Source of the DNA: CAVTWS01 sp963738445
Lineage (GTDB): Bacteria > Actinomycetota > Acidimicrobiia > Acidimicrobiales > SHLQ01
DNA: 64,000 nucleotides
Direction: 5' to 3'
Assembly (NCBI GenBank): GCA_963738445.1
Contig: CAVTWS010000024.1
Span: 248,001-312,000 of the forward strand
In this document: piece by piece, positions 8,334 through 16,653 of the stretch
Numbering within the stretch: position 1 is the first letter of the stretch
Layout: every line of letters begins with the position of its first letter
Notes under the pieces: model-generated
Databases searched by the model: none
What the model saw: the letters and a program-made list of their open reading frames with translations, nothing else
What the model was told of the DNA's origin: nothing
Made by a program: the position numbers and the translations under genes

Positions 8334-8339
8334 TAGCCT
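8334..8339 (+). promoter_or_regulatory. greA -10 box (TAGCCT)
   Basis: TAGCCT with an 8-nt gap to the greA ATG and no ribosome binding site between, so a leaderless transcript is expected. Confidence 0.55.
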
Positions 8340-8347
8340 TCTCATTC

Positions 8348-8815
8348 ATGGCCGCACTGCAACAGTTGTCCCAGGCCGCCTACGACCGCCTGAAGAGCGA
8401 GTTCGTGGAGCTGACCACCCGAGGCCGCATCGACATCGCCCGCAAGATCGAGACCGCCCGCGAGCTCGGCGACCTCTCCGAGAACGGCGACTACCACGCT
8501 GCCAAGGAGGAGCAGGGCAAGATGGAGGGGCGCATCATGCACCTCGAGCGCCTGATCGAGAACGCGGTGATCGTCGAGTCCACGGCCGGCAGCGACACCG
8601 TGCAAGCCGGTTGCATCGTCAACATCCGCTACGTTGGCGACGACGACGTGGAGCGGTACCTCATCGGGTCCATCGAGGAGCGCCACGGCGACCTACTCGT
8701 GATCTCGCCCGGCTCACCCATGGGCGCCGCCCTCCTCGGTGCCTCCGCCGGCGATTCCGTCTCATATCAGGCGCCGGGCGGCACGCTCAGCGTGGAGGTC
8801 GTGTCGATCGAATGA
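8348..8815 (+). CDS. greA: Transcription elongation factor GreA
   Basis: 155 aa. GreA reaches into the RNA polymerase secondary channel and stimulates cleavage of backtracked RNA. The N-terminal coiled coil carries the loop motif GDLSENGDYHAAKEEQG with the acidic D/E tip residues, and the C-terminal FKBP-like domain ends with GDSVSYQAPGG. Length is normal. The ATG is set by the -10 box 8 nt upstream. The stop overlaps the start of the downstream hydrolase (ATGA), so the two are co-transcribed. Confidence 0.95.
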   Translation: MAALQQLSQAAYDRLKSEFVELTTRGRIDIARKIETARELGDLSENGDYHAAKEEQGKMEGRIMHLERLIENAVIVESTAGSDTVQAGCIVNIRYVGDDDVERYLIGSIEERHGDLLVISPGSPMGAALLGASAGDSVSYQAPGGTLSVEVVSIE

Positions 8816-9726
8816 GCCTCGACGACACCTACACCAGCCTCCGGTCGCGTCGTTCGGCTGCCCGCCGCCCCGGCGACCCCCGCCGACGCGCCCCATCCGC
8901 CGAGCTGCCGCCGGGTGAGTGGATGAAGCTGCCCGGTCGAGGCCGACTGTTCGTCCGGCGGGCCGAGGGACCCCCGGGCGCACCGACCGTCATCCTGCTC
9001 CACGGTTGGACGGTGACCAGCGATCTCAACTGGTTCCCCGCCACCGACGCGCTGTCCGAACACGTCAACGTGGTGATGTTCGATCATCGGGGCCACGGTC
9101 ACGGCATCCGCTCCTGGCAGCGATTCACCATGGCGCGCTGCGCCGATGACGCCGTTGCGGTCGCCAATGCTCTCGGGGTCGACCGGTTCGTTCCCGTTGG
9201 CTACTCGATGGGCGGAGCCGTGGCGCAACTGGTGTGGCACCGCCACCCGGAACGGGTCCGCGGGTTGGTCCTCGCCGCCACCGCGGCCCGCTTCAAAGTC
9301 ACCCGGCGCCACCTGTGGGAGTTCCCGGCGCTGTCGACCCTGTCGGTCGTGTCGCGGGTCGCGCCCGCACCAGCTCACCGACCGATCCTCGATTCGCTCA
9401 TCACCCGGCGCACCCGCGAACGCGGCCTGCATCCCTGGATCCTCGCCGAGATCCGCAAGAACAACCTGCGTGAGATCACCGAGGCCGGGAGCCAGATCGG
9501 CCGGTTCGACTCCCGGGCGTGGATCTCGAAGGTCGACGTCCCCACCGGGGTCATCACCATCGGCGATGACAAGCTCGTTCCCACCGCGAGCCAGCTCGCG
9601 CTCGCCGAGCGACTCCCCCACGCTCGTCACTGGCACCTCGGCGGCGGCCACGACATGTGTGTCACCCGGGCCCACGAGTTCGTCCCCATCCTCGTCGACG
9701 CCGTGCAGCATGCGACCAGCCGTTAG
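8812..9726 (+). CDS. Alpha/beta hydrolase
   Basis: 304 aa. The fold is clear: LLHGWTVTSD forms the oxyanion turn, the nucleophile elbow is GYSMGGAV (Ser near residue 130), an Asp follows in the GDDKLVP segment, and the catalytic His is in GGGHDMC near the C-terminus. The first 40 residues are Arg/Pro-rich and may be disordered. There is no signal peptide. It overlaps greA by 4 nt and the next gene by 17 nt. Substrate unknown; an esterase or lipase-like role is possible. Confidence 0.85.
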   Translation: MSLDDTYTSLRSRRSAARRPGDPRRRAPSAELPPGEWMKLPGRGRLFVRRAEGPPGAPTVILLHGWTVTSDLNWFPATDALSEHVNVVMFDHRGHGHGIRSWQRFTMARCADDAVAVANALGVDRFVPVGYSMGGAVAQLVWHRHPERVRGLVLAATAARFKVTRRHLWEFPALSTLSVVSRVAPAPAHRPILDSLITRRTRERGLHPWILAEIRKNNLREITEAGSQIGRFDSRAWISKVDVPTGVITIGDDKLVPTASQLALAERLPHARHWHLGGGHDMCVTRAHEFVPILVDAVQHATSR

Positions 9727-10177
9727 GGCCGCCCGACATCTCGCCGCGGGCGTGCTGACGCTCGGCGCCCTGCTCGTCGCGCCGACCGGCTGCGGCGACA
9801 ACGCGAGCCCGAGCGCCTCCACCCCGACCGCTTCCACCTCGGCCGAGGTCGACCTGCCGGCCGAGGTCGACCTGCCAGCCGGCGCGGTCGACCATCAGGG
9901 CGAGGCCGAGGTCGTTGTGTCGGTCACCGACAACCGGTTCACCGATCAACACATCGTCATTGCCGCCGGCACGGCCGTGACCTGGGAGAACGACGGCCGC
10001 AACGATCACAACGTCACCCCCGATCTCGATGGTTCCTTCGCCGGCCTCCCGACCGACCAGCTCGGGCCAGGGAGCGCCGGGTCGCTCACGTTCGACGAGC
10101 CCGGCACCTACGCGTACCACTGCACGCTGCACGGCGCCCCGGGACGGGCCCAGTACGGGACCATCGCTGTGGTCTGA
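9710..10177 (+). CDS. Exported cupredoxin-like protein
   Basis: 155 aa. A signal sequence ends near a cysteine (APTGCGDN), so a lipoprotein is possible although the lipobox is imperfect. A short repeat of EVDLPA follows, then a plastocyanin/azurin-type domain: VTWENDGRNDHNV supplies the first copper His and YAYHCTLHG supplies Cys and His. The usual axial Met after the second His is not evident, so the copper site may be unusual. It begins inside the 3' end of the hydrolase gene. It is the first of several exported proteins here and may be an electron carrier for the di-heme cytochrome 3 kb downstream, but that is inference. Confidence 0.75.
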   Translation: MRPAVRAARHLAAGVLTLGALLVAPTGCGDNASPSASTPTASTSAEVDLPAEVDLPAGAVDHQGEAEVVVSVTDNRFTDQHIVIAAGTAVTWENDGRNDHNVTPDLDGSFAGLPTDQLGPGSAGSLTFDEPGTYAYHCTLHGAPGRAQYGTIAVV

Positions 10178-10191
10178 CGACCCGGTCCTGA

Positions 10192-11594
10192 TCAGCCGAG
10201 CTCGGCCAACGCGATCGTGGCGATGCGCACGGCGAGCTCCACAGCGGCCGACTCGGCGAGTTGCCCTGTCGGCGAGGAGACCGAGACGCCGTACGGACGG
10301 GGCACGTCCAGGATCCAAAGGGTCGGCGCGCCTCCTTCGTCGTCGGCCAGCACCAAACCTTCGTCTTGGAGCACACCAAGTTCGGCCGCGAGCTCTCCAC
10401 CCGACGAGCTGATCAGGTCCGCGCGGGTGGTGGGGATGTCATCGGTCTCCAGGGAGACCAGCTCCACCTCAACCTCGATGCCGTCATCGGTGACGCCGCT
10501 GTAGGTGCAACTCTGTGTCTCGAAGTTCTCTCCGGCGCCACCGCCGACGGTGACGGCGGGGATGACATCATTGATGGCGACGCCGACCGACTCGACCTCG
10601 CAGGGGTCAAAGGTACCCGCAGCGTTGGATGAGCCACCCGCGACGCGTCGAGCGCTTCGGCCAGGAGCGTCTCCGTCGCGGCGGTTGCGCCGCCGGTCAC
10701 GTCGGCGATGAACAGCTCGCGCAGCGCATCGTCACCGACCTCATCGGTGGCACAGATCGCGTCGGCCGCCGGCCGCCCGTCCGAGAGGAATGCCGCGTAG
10801 AACTCGGCCACCCCGAAGCAATCGTCGAGCACCGCTACGAGGGCCTCTGCTTGCTCGGCGGTGGCGTCGCCATCCTCGAGCATGCCGAGGGCGCCCGCTC
10901 CGACTTCGTCGACCCATCCCTGCAACACGCACTCGGCCTCGTCACGGGTCGACCCGAGATTCTCCTGCAGACCGGTGACGTCGGCGTCGGAAATGAGCGA
11001 ACCACCGCAGGCCTCCACGGCGGCCACGAGCTCGTTGAGAAGGCCTTCGAGCTCCGCGCTCTCGAGGAGTGATTCGATCAGAGCCGCGCGGACGTTGTCG
11101 GTGCCGAACTCCTCCTCCAGGCAGCCCGAATCGAGCTCCTCGGATTCGGCCAGCCGGACGATCAGCTCATCGAAGCCGACACACTCATCGGTCGCGTCGG
11201 CGAACACCTCGGCTTCGTCACGCTCACCCTCGAAGGGTTCGTCATCGAAATCCGGCACGTCGTCCGCGGTGACGCCGAGCTCCCCGAGTCGCTCCTCGCC
11301 CAGCTCGTCGACGACGTACTCGCCCATGCACTCGGCCTCGGCCTCGGAGTAGGAGAGATCGCCCTCGTCGCTGTCGAGGAACTCCGCGGCCAACGCCTGC
11401 GCCACCGGACTCACATCACTGACATCGTCTGACGAATTCTCGTCGGACACTTCGTTGTCGGTCTGTTCCGCGTCCGACTCGTTCTCGGCCACCTGGTCCG
11501 CGTCGGACCGCGACTCCCCGTCGTCGTCACCACCACACGCCGCGGCGACGAGAGACAACAGGGTCAACACCACGAAGAGCACACGAAACGGCAC
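10192..11594 (-). CDS. Acidic lipoprotein (frameshift near 10645)
   Basis: Begins with a lipoprotein signal (VVLTLLSLVAAACGGDDD), then a long Asp/Glu/Ser-rich linker, then about 250 residues with regularly spaced cysteines and helical acidic repeats. In the printed frame the protein runs out near 10640 into a Ser/Arg/Pro-rich tail that is not protein-like. The neighbouring frame instead continues with FDPCEVESVG, SCTYSGV and an ending DVPRPYGVSV to IALAELG, stopping at 10192. This C-terminal part resembles the Cys-paired DUF3558-type lipoprotein domain. One missing base near 10645 would restore a protein of about 467 aa. Function unknown; surface-anchored. Confidence 0.65.
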
Positions 11595-11675
11595 GGATTC
11601 AGTGTGACACAGGCCCCTGCTGTCGCCTCCGCGCCCGGGGCGGGCCTACCGCTCCGCATGACTCGGGCCGGCGAG

Positions 11676-11681
11676 TATGTT
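11676..11681 (+). promoter_or_regulatory. -10 box (TATGTT) of the beta-helix lipoprotein operon
   Basis: TATGTT lies 7 nt before the ATG at 11689, which supports that start rather than the in-frame ATG at 11677. Confidence 0.5.
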
Positions 11682-11688
11682 CTGGGCC

Positions 11689-13071
11689 ATGAGTCGTGCT
11701 TGTCGAATCCTGGTCCCGTTCCTCGCCCTTGCCCTGCTGGCTGTCGCCTGCGGCGACGACGACGATCCGACGGGCTCGGACACTGCACCGTCAGACAGCG
11801 CCGAGTCGACCACCGCCGCCCCGGACGTCGACACCTCGACGACCACGACCACAGCCCCCGGCTCCGATGCCGCCGAGGACGTCGAAGACGTTGAAGACGC
11901 GCAGAACGTGCTCCACGTGCCGGCCGACTTCGCGACCATCCAGGCCGCCGTCGACGCCGCTCAGCCCGGCGATCTGGTGCTCATCGACGAAGGCACCTAC
12001 AACGAAGCGGTCATCGTCCAGACCGACGACATCGTGATCCGCGGCGTCGATCGCAACGCCGTGATCCTCGATGGTCAGCACGCGGAGGACATGCAGAACG
12101 GGTTCATCGTGTTCAGCAACGGGGTCGCCATCGAGAACCTGACCGCCACCGGCTACCAGTCGAACGGCATCTTCTTCACGGGCGACTACGACGCCGACAT
12201 CGTCCTCACCGGCTACCGGGCCAGCTACATCACGACCTACAACAACGGCGACTACGGCATCTACGCGTTCAACGCACAAGGCGGCCTCATCGAGAACTCG
12301 TACGGCTCGGGCCACCCGGACTCCGGCTTCTACATCGGGCAGTGCCAGCCCTGTGACGCCGTGGTCCGAAACGTCGTCTCCGAGCACAACGCCCTCGGCT
12401 ACTCGGGCACCAACTCGGGCGGGAACCTGTACATCGTCGAGAGCGTGTTCCGGAACAACCGGGTGGGCATCGTGCCCAACTCGCTCGACAGCGAGGAGCT
12501 GGCCCCGCAACGAAACGCCGTCTTTGCCGGGAACTACGTCCACGACAACGGCAACGAGAACACACCGAGGAAGGGCGACGAGTGGGACCTAGCGTTCGGC
12601 GTCGGCATCGTGGTCGCCGGCGGCACCGACAACCTCGTGACCAAGAACCTGGTGGTGAACAACCCGTATGCCGGCATCGGCGTGGCCCTGTTCGCCGACG
12701 AGAACATCTGGCCAGCCGAACGCAACACCGTTCGCGGGAACGTCGTGTCGGGTTCGCCGAGCGACCTCTTCCTCCTCGTCGCCGATCCGAGCACCGGCGC
12801 GGCCGGCAACTGCTTCGAGGGCAACACGTTCACGACGTCGACCCCCGCCGACCTCGAGACCCAGGCTCCCTGTGATGGCACCGGTGCTGCGCTCACCGGC
12901 GTCGGCGCTCCCAACGTCGGGACGTTCGCGGTCGCCGACTACCAGACCATGCCCGTGCCGCCGGCGCAGGAGTCGATGCCCGACGCCACCACCGCACCGG
13001 CGGTGCCCGCCAGCGCCACACCGCCACCAGTCGACGTCGACGCCCTGTCGGTGCCCACCGGCGACTCGTGA
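11689..13071 (+). CDS. Right-handed parallel beta-helix lipoprotein
   Basis: 460 aa. A lipobox (LLAVACGD) follows the signal peptide; a Thr/Asp-rich linker leads to a pectate-lyase-like beta-helix from about residue 75 to 390. The helix shows the typical opening DFATIQAAVDAAQPGD and repeated N-G/N-x-V rungs (NGVAIENLTA, NTVRGNVVSG). The C-terminus is Pro/Thr/Ala-rich. No catalytic polysaccharide-lyase residues can be assigned. The stop overlaps the GTG of the di-heme gene by 4 nt, so the two are probably made together and may act together at the cell surface. Confidence 0.8.
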   Translation: MSRACRILVPFLALALLAVACGDDDDPTGSDTAPSDSAESTTAAPDVDTSTTTTTAPGSDAAEDVEDVEDAQNVLHVPADFATIQAAVDAAQPGDLVLIDEGTYNEAVIVQTDDIVIRGVDRNAVILDGQHAEDMQNGFIVFSNGVAIENLTATGYQSNGIFFTGDYDADIVLTGYRASYITTYNNGDYGIYAFNAQGGLIENSYGSGHPDSGFYIGQCQPCDAVVRNVVSEHNALGYSGTNSGGNLYIVESVFRNNRVGIVPNSLDSEELAPQRNAVFAGNYVHDNGNENTPRKGDEWDLAFGVGIVVAGGTDNLVTKNLVVNNPYAGIGVALFADENIWPAERNTVRGNVVSGSPSDLFLLVADPSTGAAGNCFEGNTFTTSTPADLETQAPCDGTGAALTGVGAPNVGTFAVADYQTMPVPPAQESMPDATTAPAVPASATPPPVDVDALSVPTGDS

Positions 13072-14423
13072 TCCTCGACCGCCGGCCGACCCTCGTCCCG
13101 CTGGCGCTGACCACGATCATCGCTGCCGGCCTCGGAGCTGTCGGTGCGTGCAGCAGCGGTGACGACCCATCCGGTCCCGCCACGTTGACCGCCCCGCCCG
13201 CAGTCGAGCTCGACTGGCGCCTCGGCGGCGAGACCACGGCCGTCGACGACACGATCCGTGCCTTCAACCTGTCGGCCCGGAACTTCGGGCTCGAGGACCA
13301 GATGCGTTTCGGACGCAGCAACGAGCTGTTCGAGCACTTCGTGACGATGGACGAAGGTCTGGGACCCGCCTACAACGCCGTGGGCTGCACGTCGTGCCAC
13401 CTGAACAACGGGCGCGGCGCCATCCCCGACCTCGACGGACCTGCCGGCAGCGGGCCGGTGGTACGGGTCGATCTCGGGCTCGACGGCGACGGCAACCCGC
13501 TGCCGGTCCCGGGCTTCGGGCTGACGCTCCAGACCAGGGGCAGGCCCGAGGGCGTGCTCCTCGTCGTGTGGGACGACATCACGGGCGAGTACCCCGACGG
13601 CACCGGGTTCGAGCTCCGCCAACCGACGTGGACGGTCCCCGGCCTGCCCGAAAACGCTCGCTCGTCGATTCGCACGGCGCCCCATCTCGCCGGCACCGGG
13701 CTGCTCGAAGCGATCCCGGTCGACGACATCGTCGCCGCCGCCGATCACGACGACCGCGACGGCAACGGCATCTCCGGTCGGCCCAGCTGGGTCGTCGACG
13801 ACGCCGGCGACGAAACGCTCGGACGGTTCGGTTGGCGCGCCACCGCTCCGAGCGTGCGGGCCCAGACCGCCAACGCGCTGGCCGACGACCTCGGGATCAC
13901 CACCTCCCTCCGGCCCGACCCCGACCCCGACACTGACAACGACGGCGACACGAGCGAGCCCGAGCTGAGCGACGAGGACCTCGACCTCGAGACCTTCTAC
14001 TCGCAGGGCCTGGCCGTCCCCGCCATGCGTTCCGTCGATGATCCTGATGTCGTGGCCGGCGCCGGGTGGTTCCAGGCCATCGGATGCGCGTCGTGCCACA
14101 CGCCGGCCCACACGACGGGTGAGCACGAGATCCCGGCGCTGTCCCACCAACAGATCTGGCCCTACACCGACCTCCTGCTCCACGACCTGGGCGACGGCCT
14201 CGCCGACGACCAGGGCACCGAGTGGCGGACACCCCCGCTGTGGAGCCTGGGCCTGCACGACACCGTCAACGGCAACACCGCCCTGCTCCACGACGGCCGG
14301 GCCCGCACCCCGGACGAGGCCATCCTCTGGCACGGCGGCGAGGCCGAGGCGGCACGCCTCGCCTTCATGGCCCTGCCCACCGACGCCCGCGCCCAGCTAC
14401 TCACCTTCCTCGCCGCCCTGTAA
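13068..14423 (+). CDS. Di-heme c-type oxidoreductase (DUF1111-like)
   Basis: 451 aa exported protein with a signal sequence ending near GAVGACSSG, possibly a lipoprotein. Two c-type heme attachment motifs are visible, CTSCH near residue 107 and CASCH near residue 343. Other blocks fit the DUF1111/di-heme oxidoreductase (thiol oxidase-like) family: APHLAGTGLLEAIP, GRFGWRAT, LLLHDLGDGLAD and TPPLWSLG. The family is thought to be related to cytochrome c peroxidases, but its substrate is unknown. It is coupled to the beta-helix lipoprotein. Heme maturation genes are not in the window. Confidence 0.85.
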   Translation: MILDRRPTLVPLALTTIIAAGLGAVGACSSGDDPSGPATLTAPPAVELDWRLGGETTAVDDTIRAFNLSARNFGLEDQMRFGRSNELFEHFVTMDEGLGPAYNAVGCTSCHLNNGRGAIPDLDGPAGSGPVVRVDLGLDGDGNPLPVPGFGLTLQTRGRPEGVLLVVWDDITGEYPDGTGFELRQPTWTVPGLPENARSSIRTAPHLAGTGLLEAIPVDDIVAAADHDDRDGNGISGRPSWVVDDAGDETLGRFGWRATAPSVRAQTANALADDLGITTSLRPDPDPDTDNDGDTSEPELSDEDLDLETFYSQGLAVPAMRSVDDPDVVAGAGWFQAIGCASCHTPAHTTGEHEIPALSHQQIWPYTDLLLHDLGDGLADDQGTEWRTPPLWSLGLHDTVNGNTALLHDGRARTPDEAILWHGGEAEAARLAFMALPTDARAQLLTFLAAL

Positions 14424-14470
14424 CCCCACCACCACCCCCACCCTCACCACCAACCCACCCCACCCAACCC

Positions 14471-14703
14471 CCGAACTGGGCGGGTGACCCAACGTGTAGA
14501 GCACGCGCCACCCGCCCAGAACCCGACCAGCCCGAACTCGGTGGGTGGCGTACCCCTGAGAGCGCACGCCACCACCAGAACCCGACCAGCCCGAACTCGG
14601 TGGGTGGCGTACCCCTGAGAGCGTACGCCACCCACCCAGCCAGATGAGCCCGAACTGGGCGGGTGACGCAACCCTCACAGCACACGCCACCCGCCCAGAA
14701 CCA
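14471..14703. repeat. Array of four imperfect-palindrome repeats, about 60-bp period
   Basis: Four units start near 14471, 14531, 14590 and 14649. Each begins CCGAACT and can fold into a long hairpin. Units 1 and 4 use the arms GGGCGGGTG/CACCCGCCC; units 2 and 3 use GGTGGGTGG with a matching CCACCCACC-type arm (unit 2 lacks 3 nt). Both arms change together, so the pairing appears conserved. A further copy lies at 30395-30450. The array fills the gap between the di-heme gene and the ABC operon. It resembles REP-type extragenic palindromes rather than CRISPR, because there are no unique spacers. Confidence 0.75.
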
Positions 14704-14747
14704 GATCGGAGTCCGAGGGCGGCCCCGAAGCTGAGGGGGTGACGGGC

Positions 14748-14753
14748 TAGCGT
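14748..14753 (+). promoter_or_regulatory. ABC operon -10 box (TAGCGT)
   Basis: TAGCGT, 6 nt before the ATG of the first ABC gene; no ribosome binding site between. Confidence 0.5.
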
Positions 14754-14759
14754 GCCGAC

Positions 14760-15782
14760 ATGCAGTCGAGTGACCCGAGCGGGGCGGTGATCACCGGCGA
14801 CGAGGTTCGCAAGAGCTGGGGCAGCACCGCGGTCCACGAGGGGTTGACGTTCCGGGTCGGCCACGGCATCACCGCGCTGCTCGGGGCCAACGGCTCTGGC
14901 AAGACCACGCTGCTGGGCATGATCCTTGGGCTCCACCATCCCAACGCCGGCGCGTTGCGGGTGTTCGGGCTCGACCCGGGAACTGCCGGTCCCGAGATAC
15001 GCCGCAGCATCGGCTACTCCCCCGAACACCACACCCTGCCCCCCGATGTCCGGGCCCACGACCTCGTCCGCCACATCGCCGAACTCCACGGCTTGCCCCA
15101 TCGCGACGCCACCAACCGGTCGAGCGACGCCCTCTGGGCCGTCGGCCTCGGCGAGGAGCGATTTCGCCCGATCGGCACGATGTCGACCGGACAGCGCCAG
15201 CGGGTGAAGCTGGCCCAGGCCATCGCCCACGACCCGGAGCTGGTCCTGCTCGACGAACCCACCGACGGCCTCGACCCCGTCCAGCGCGATCAAATGCTGG
15301 ACCTCATCCGCCGTTGCGGCACCGAGTTCGGCATCAACATCCTGCTGTCGTCGCACCTGCTCGAAGAGGTGGAGCGCGTGTGTGATGCCGCGGTGATCCT
15401 GGGCGGCGGGAGGGTCGTCGCCAACGGCTCCATCGAGGAGCTCCGCGGTGGTGGCAGCGGCGTGATCGTCGAGGTCGACGACCATCCGGACCCGCTCGTC
15501 ACCGCCTTGACCGCCCGGGGCCTCATTCCCGTGGTCGACGGCTACCGGCTCACGATCGCCACGTCGACCGACGCCGATCTCGACGTGATCCGTGACGCGG
15601 TGGTGGTCAGTGGCGCCGGACTCCGGCGACTGATGCCCCGCCGACGCACCCTCGAAGACGTCTTCCTCGGCACTGCCGGCACCGACGAACTGAGTACCGC
15701 AGCCTCCGGCTCGTCCGGGGCGGCCATGAACACCGCCTCCGGCTCGTCCGGGGCGGCCATGAACACGAGCCACGATGGCTGA
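14760..15782 (+). CDS. ABC transporter ATP-binding protein
   Basis: 340 aa ATPase subunit of an ABC-2 type exporter. Walker A is GANGSGKTT near residue 43, the signature is STGQRQRVKLAQ, Walker B is LVLLDEPTDGLDP, and the switch His is in SSHLLEEVE. After the ATPase domain comes a C-terminal extension of about 100 residues that ends in a perfect tandem duplication of ASGSSGAAMNT (33 bp at 15702-15734 and 15735-15767). It overlaps the permease gene by 8 nt. Substrate cannot be inferred. Confidence 0.9.
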   Translation: MQSSDPSGAVITGDEVRKSWGSTAVHEGLTFRVGHGITALLGANGSGKTTLLGMILGLHHPNAGALRVFGLDPGTAGPEIRRSIGYSPEHHTLPPDVRAHDLVRHIAELHGLPHRDATNRSSDALWAVGLGEERFRPIGTMSTGQRQRVKLAQAIAHDPELVLLDEPTDGLDPVQRDQMLDLIRRCGTEFGINILLSSHLLEEVERVCDAAVILGGGRVVANGSIEELRGGGSGVIVEVDDHPDPLVTALTARGLIPVVDGYRLTIATSTDADLDVIRDAVVVSGAGLRRLMPRRRTLEDVFLGTAGTDELSTAASGSSGAAMNTASGSSGAAMNTSHDG

Positions 15783-16653
15783 GCCGGCCCGGATCCTGGA
15801 GCGGGGCTACCGCGCGTACGAAGGTGAGCGGGGCAACGTCGGCGCCGCCATCCGCACCACGACCAAACACGCCGTCCAGCGCTCGCTCGGCATGAAACGC
15901 ACGATCTGGCAGAAGGTCCTGCCTATCGCTTCGATCGCCATGGCGTACCTCCCCGCGATCGTCTTCGTCGGACTCGCCGCGCTGTCGGAGCGGTTCCGGA
16001 TCGAGGAGGAGGTCGGCCCGACCTACGCCGAGTACTACGGGTTCGTCACCGCGGCGATCCTCATCTTCACGGCGTTCGTGGCCCCCGAGGTCCTGTGCAC
16101 GGACCGGCGCAGCGGCATGCTCGGCCTCTACCTGGCCTCGCCGCTGACCCGCAACACCTACCTGGCCGCCAAGACGTTGGCGGTCGGGGCCATCTTGTCG
16201 ATCGTCACGATCGGCCCGGTGCTGCTGGTCATGCTCGGCCGCACGCTGCTCGGTCGCGGTCCCGACGGCATCGACGGCTGGTTCGCCACGTTCGGACGCA
16301 TCCTCCTGGCCGGCCTCATCGTGTCCACCCTCCACGCCGCGCTGTCCCTGGCCATCTCGTCGATGACCTCTCGGCGGGCGGTGGCCTCGGCGGCGATCGT
16401 GATCGTGCTGGTGGCTACCTCGGCGGCGGTCGACGTGCTGGTCGAGGCGGGCGGATCACCGAACCTGAGCGGCCTGCACCTGTTTCGACTGCCGTTCCAG
16501 CTCGTCCACCGGGTCTACGGAGAGGACTTCGCCCCCGGCGAGGACTTCGACGACGTGTCGACAGGTGTGCTCACGCTGGCCTACGTGGGTTGGACCTCGC
16601 TCTTCGCCGGCATCACCTGGTGGCGGTACCGCAACCTGACGGTGACCCGATGA
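15775..16653 (+). CDS. ABC-2 type permease
   Basis: 292 aa membrane protein with a hydrophilic N-terminus (about 45 residues) and roughly six hydrophobic segments, starting with VLPIASIAMAYLPAIVFVGL. The EVLCTDRRSGMLGLYLASPLTR segment is typical of ABC-2 permeases of the YhaP/NatB class. It overlaps the preceding ATPase by 8 nt and the next ATPase by 4 nt, so it is an obligate operon member and the likely partner of one of them. Confidence 0.85.
   Translation: MAEPARILERGYRAYEGERGNVGAAIRTTTKHAVQRSLGMKRTIWQKVLPIASIAMAYLPAIVFVGLAALSERFRIEEEVGPTYAEYYGFVTAAILIFTAFVAPEVLCTDRRSGMLGLYLASPLTRNTYLAAKTLAVGAILSIVTIGPVLLVMLGRTLLGRGPDGIDGWFATFGRILLAGLIVSTLHAALSLAISSMTSRRAVASAAIVIVLVATSAAVDVLVEAGGSPNLSGLHLFRLPFQLVHRVYGEDFAPGEDFDDVSTGVLTLAYVGWTSLFAGITWWRYRNLTVTR

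Noticed and set aside
12939..14333. 464-codon open frame opposite the di-heme gene
   Set aside because: The plus strand has a signal peptide and two CxxCH motifs and is coupled to the upstream gene; the minus frame has no recognisable features.
14471..14703. Regular repeats that might be a CRISPR array
   Set aside because: The whole 60-bp period is repeated, including what would be spacers, each unit is itself palindromic, and no cas genes are nearby.
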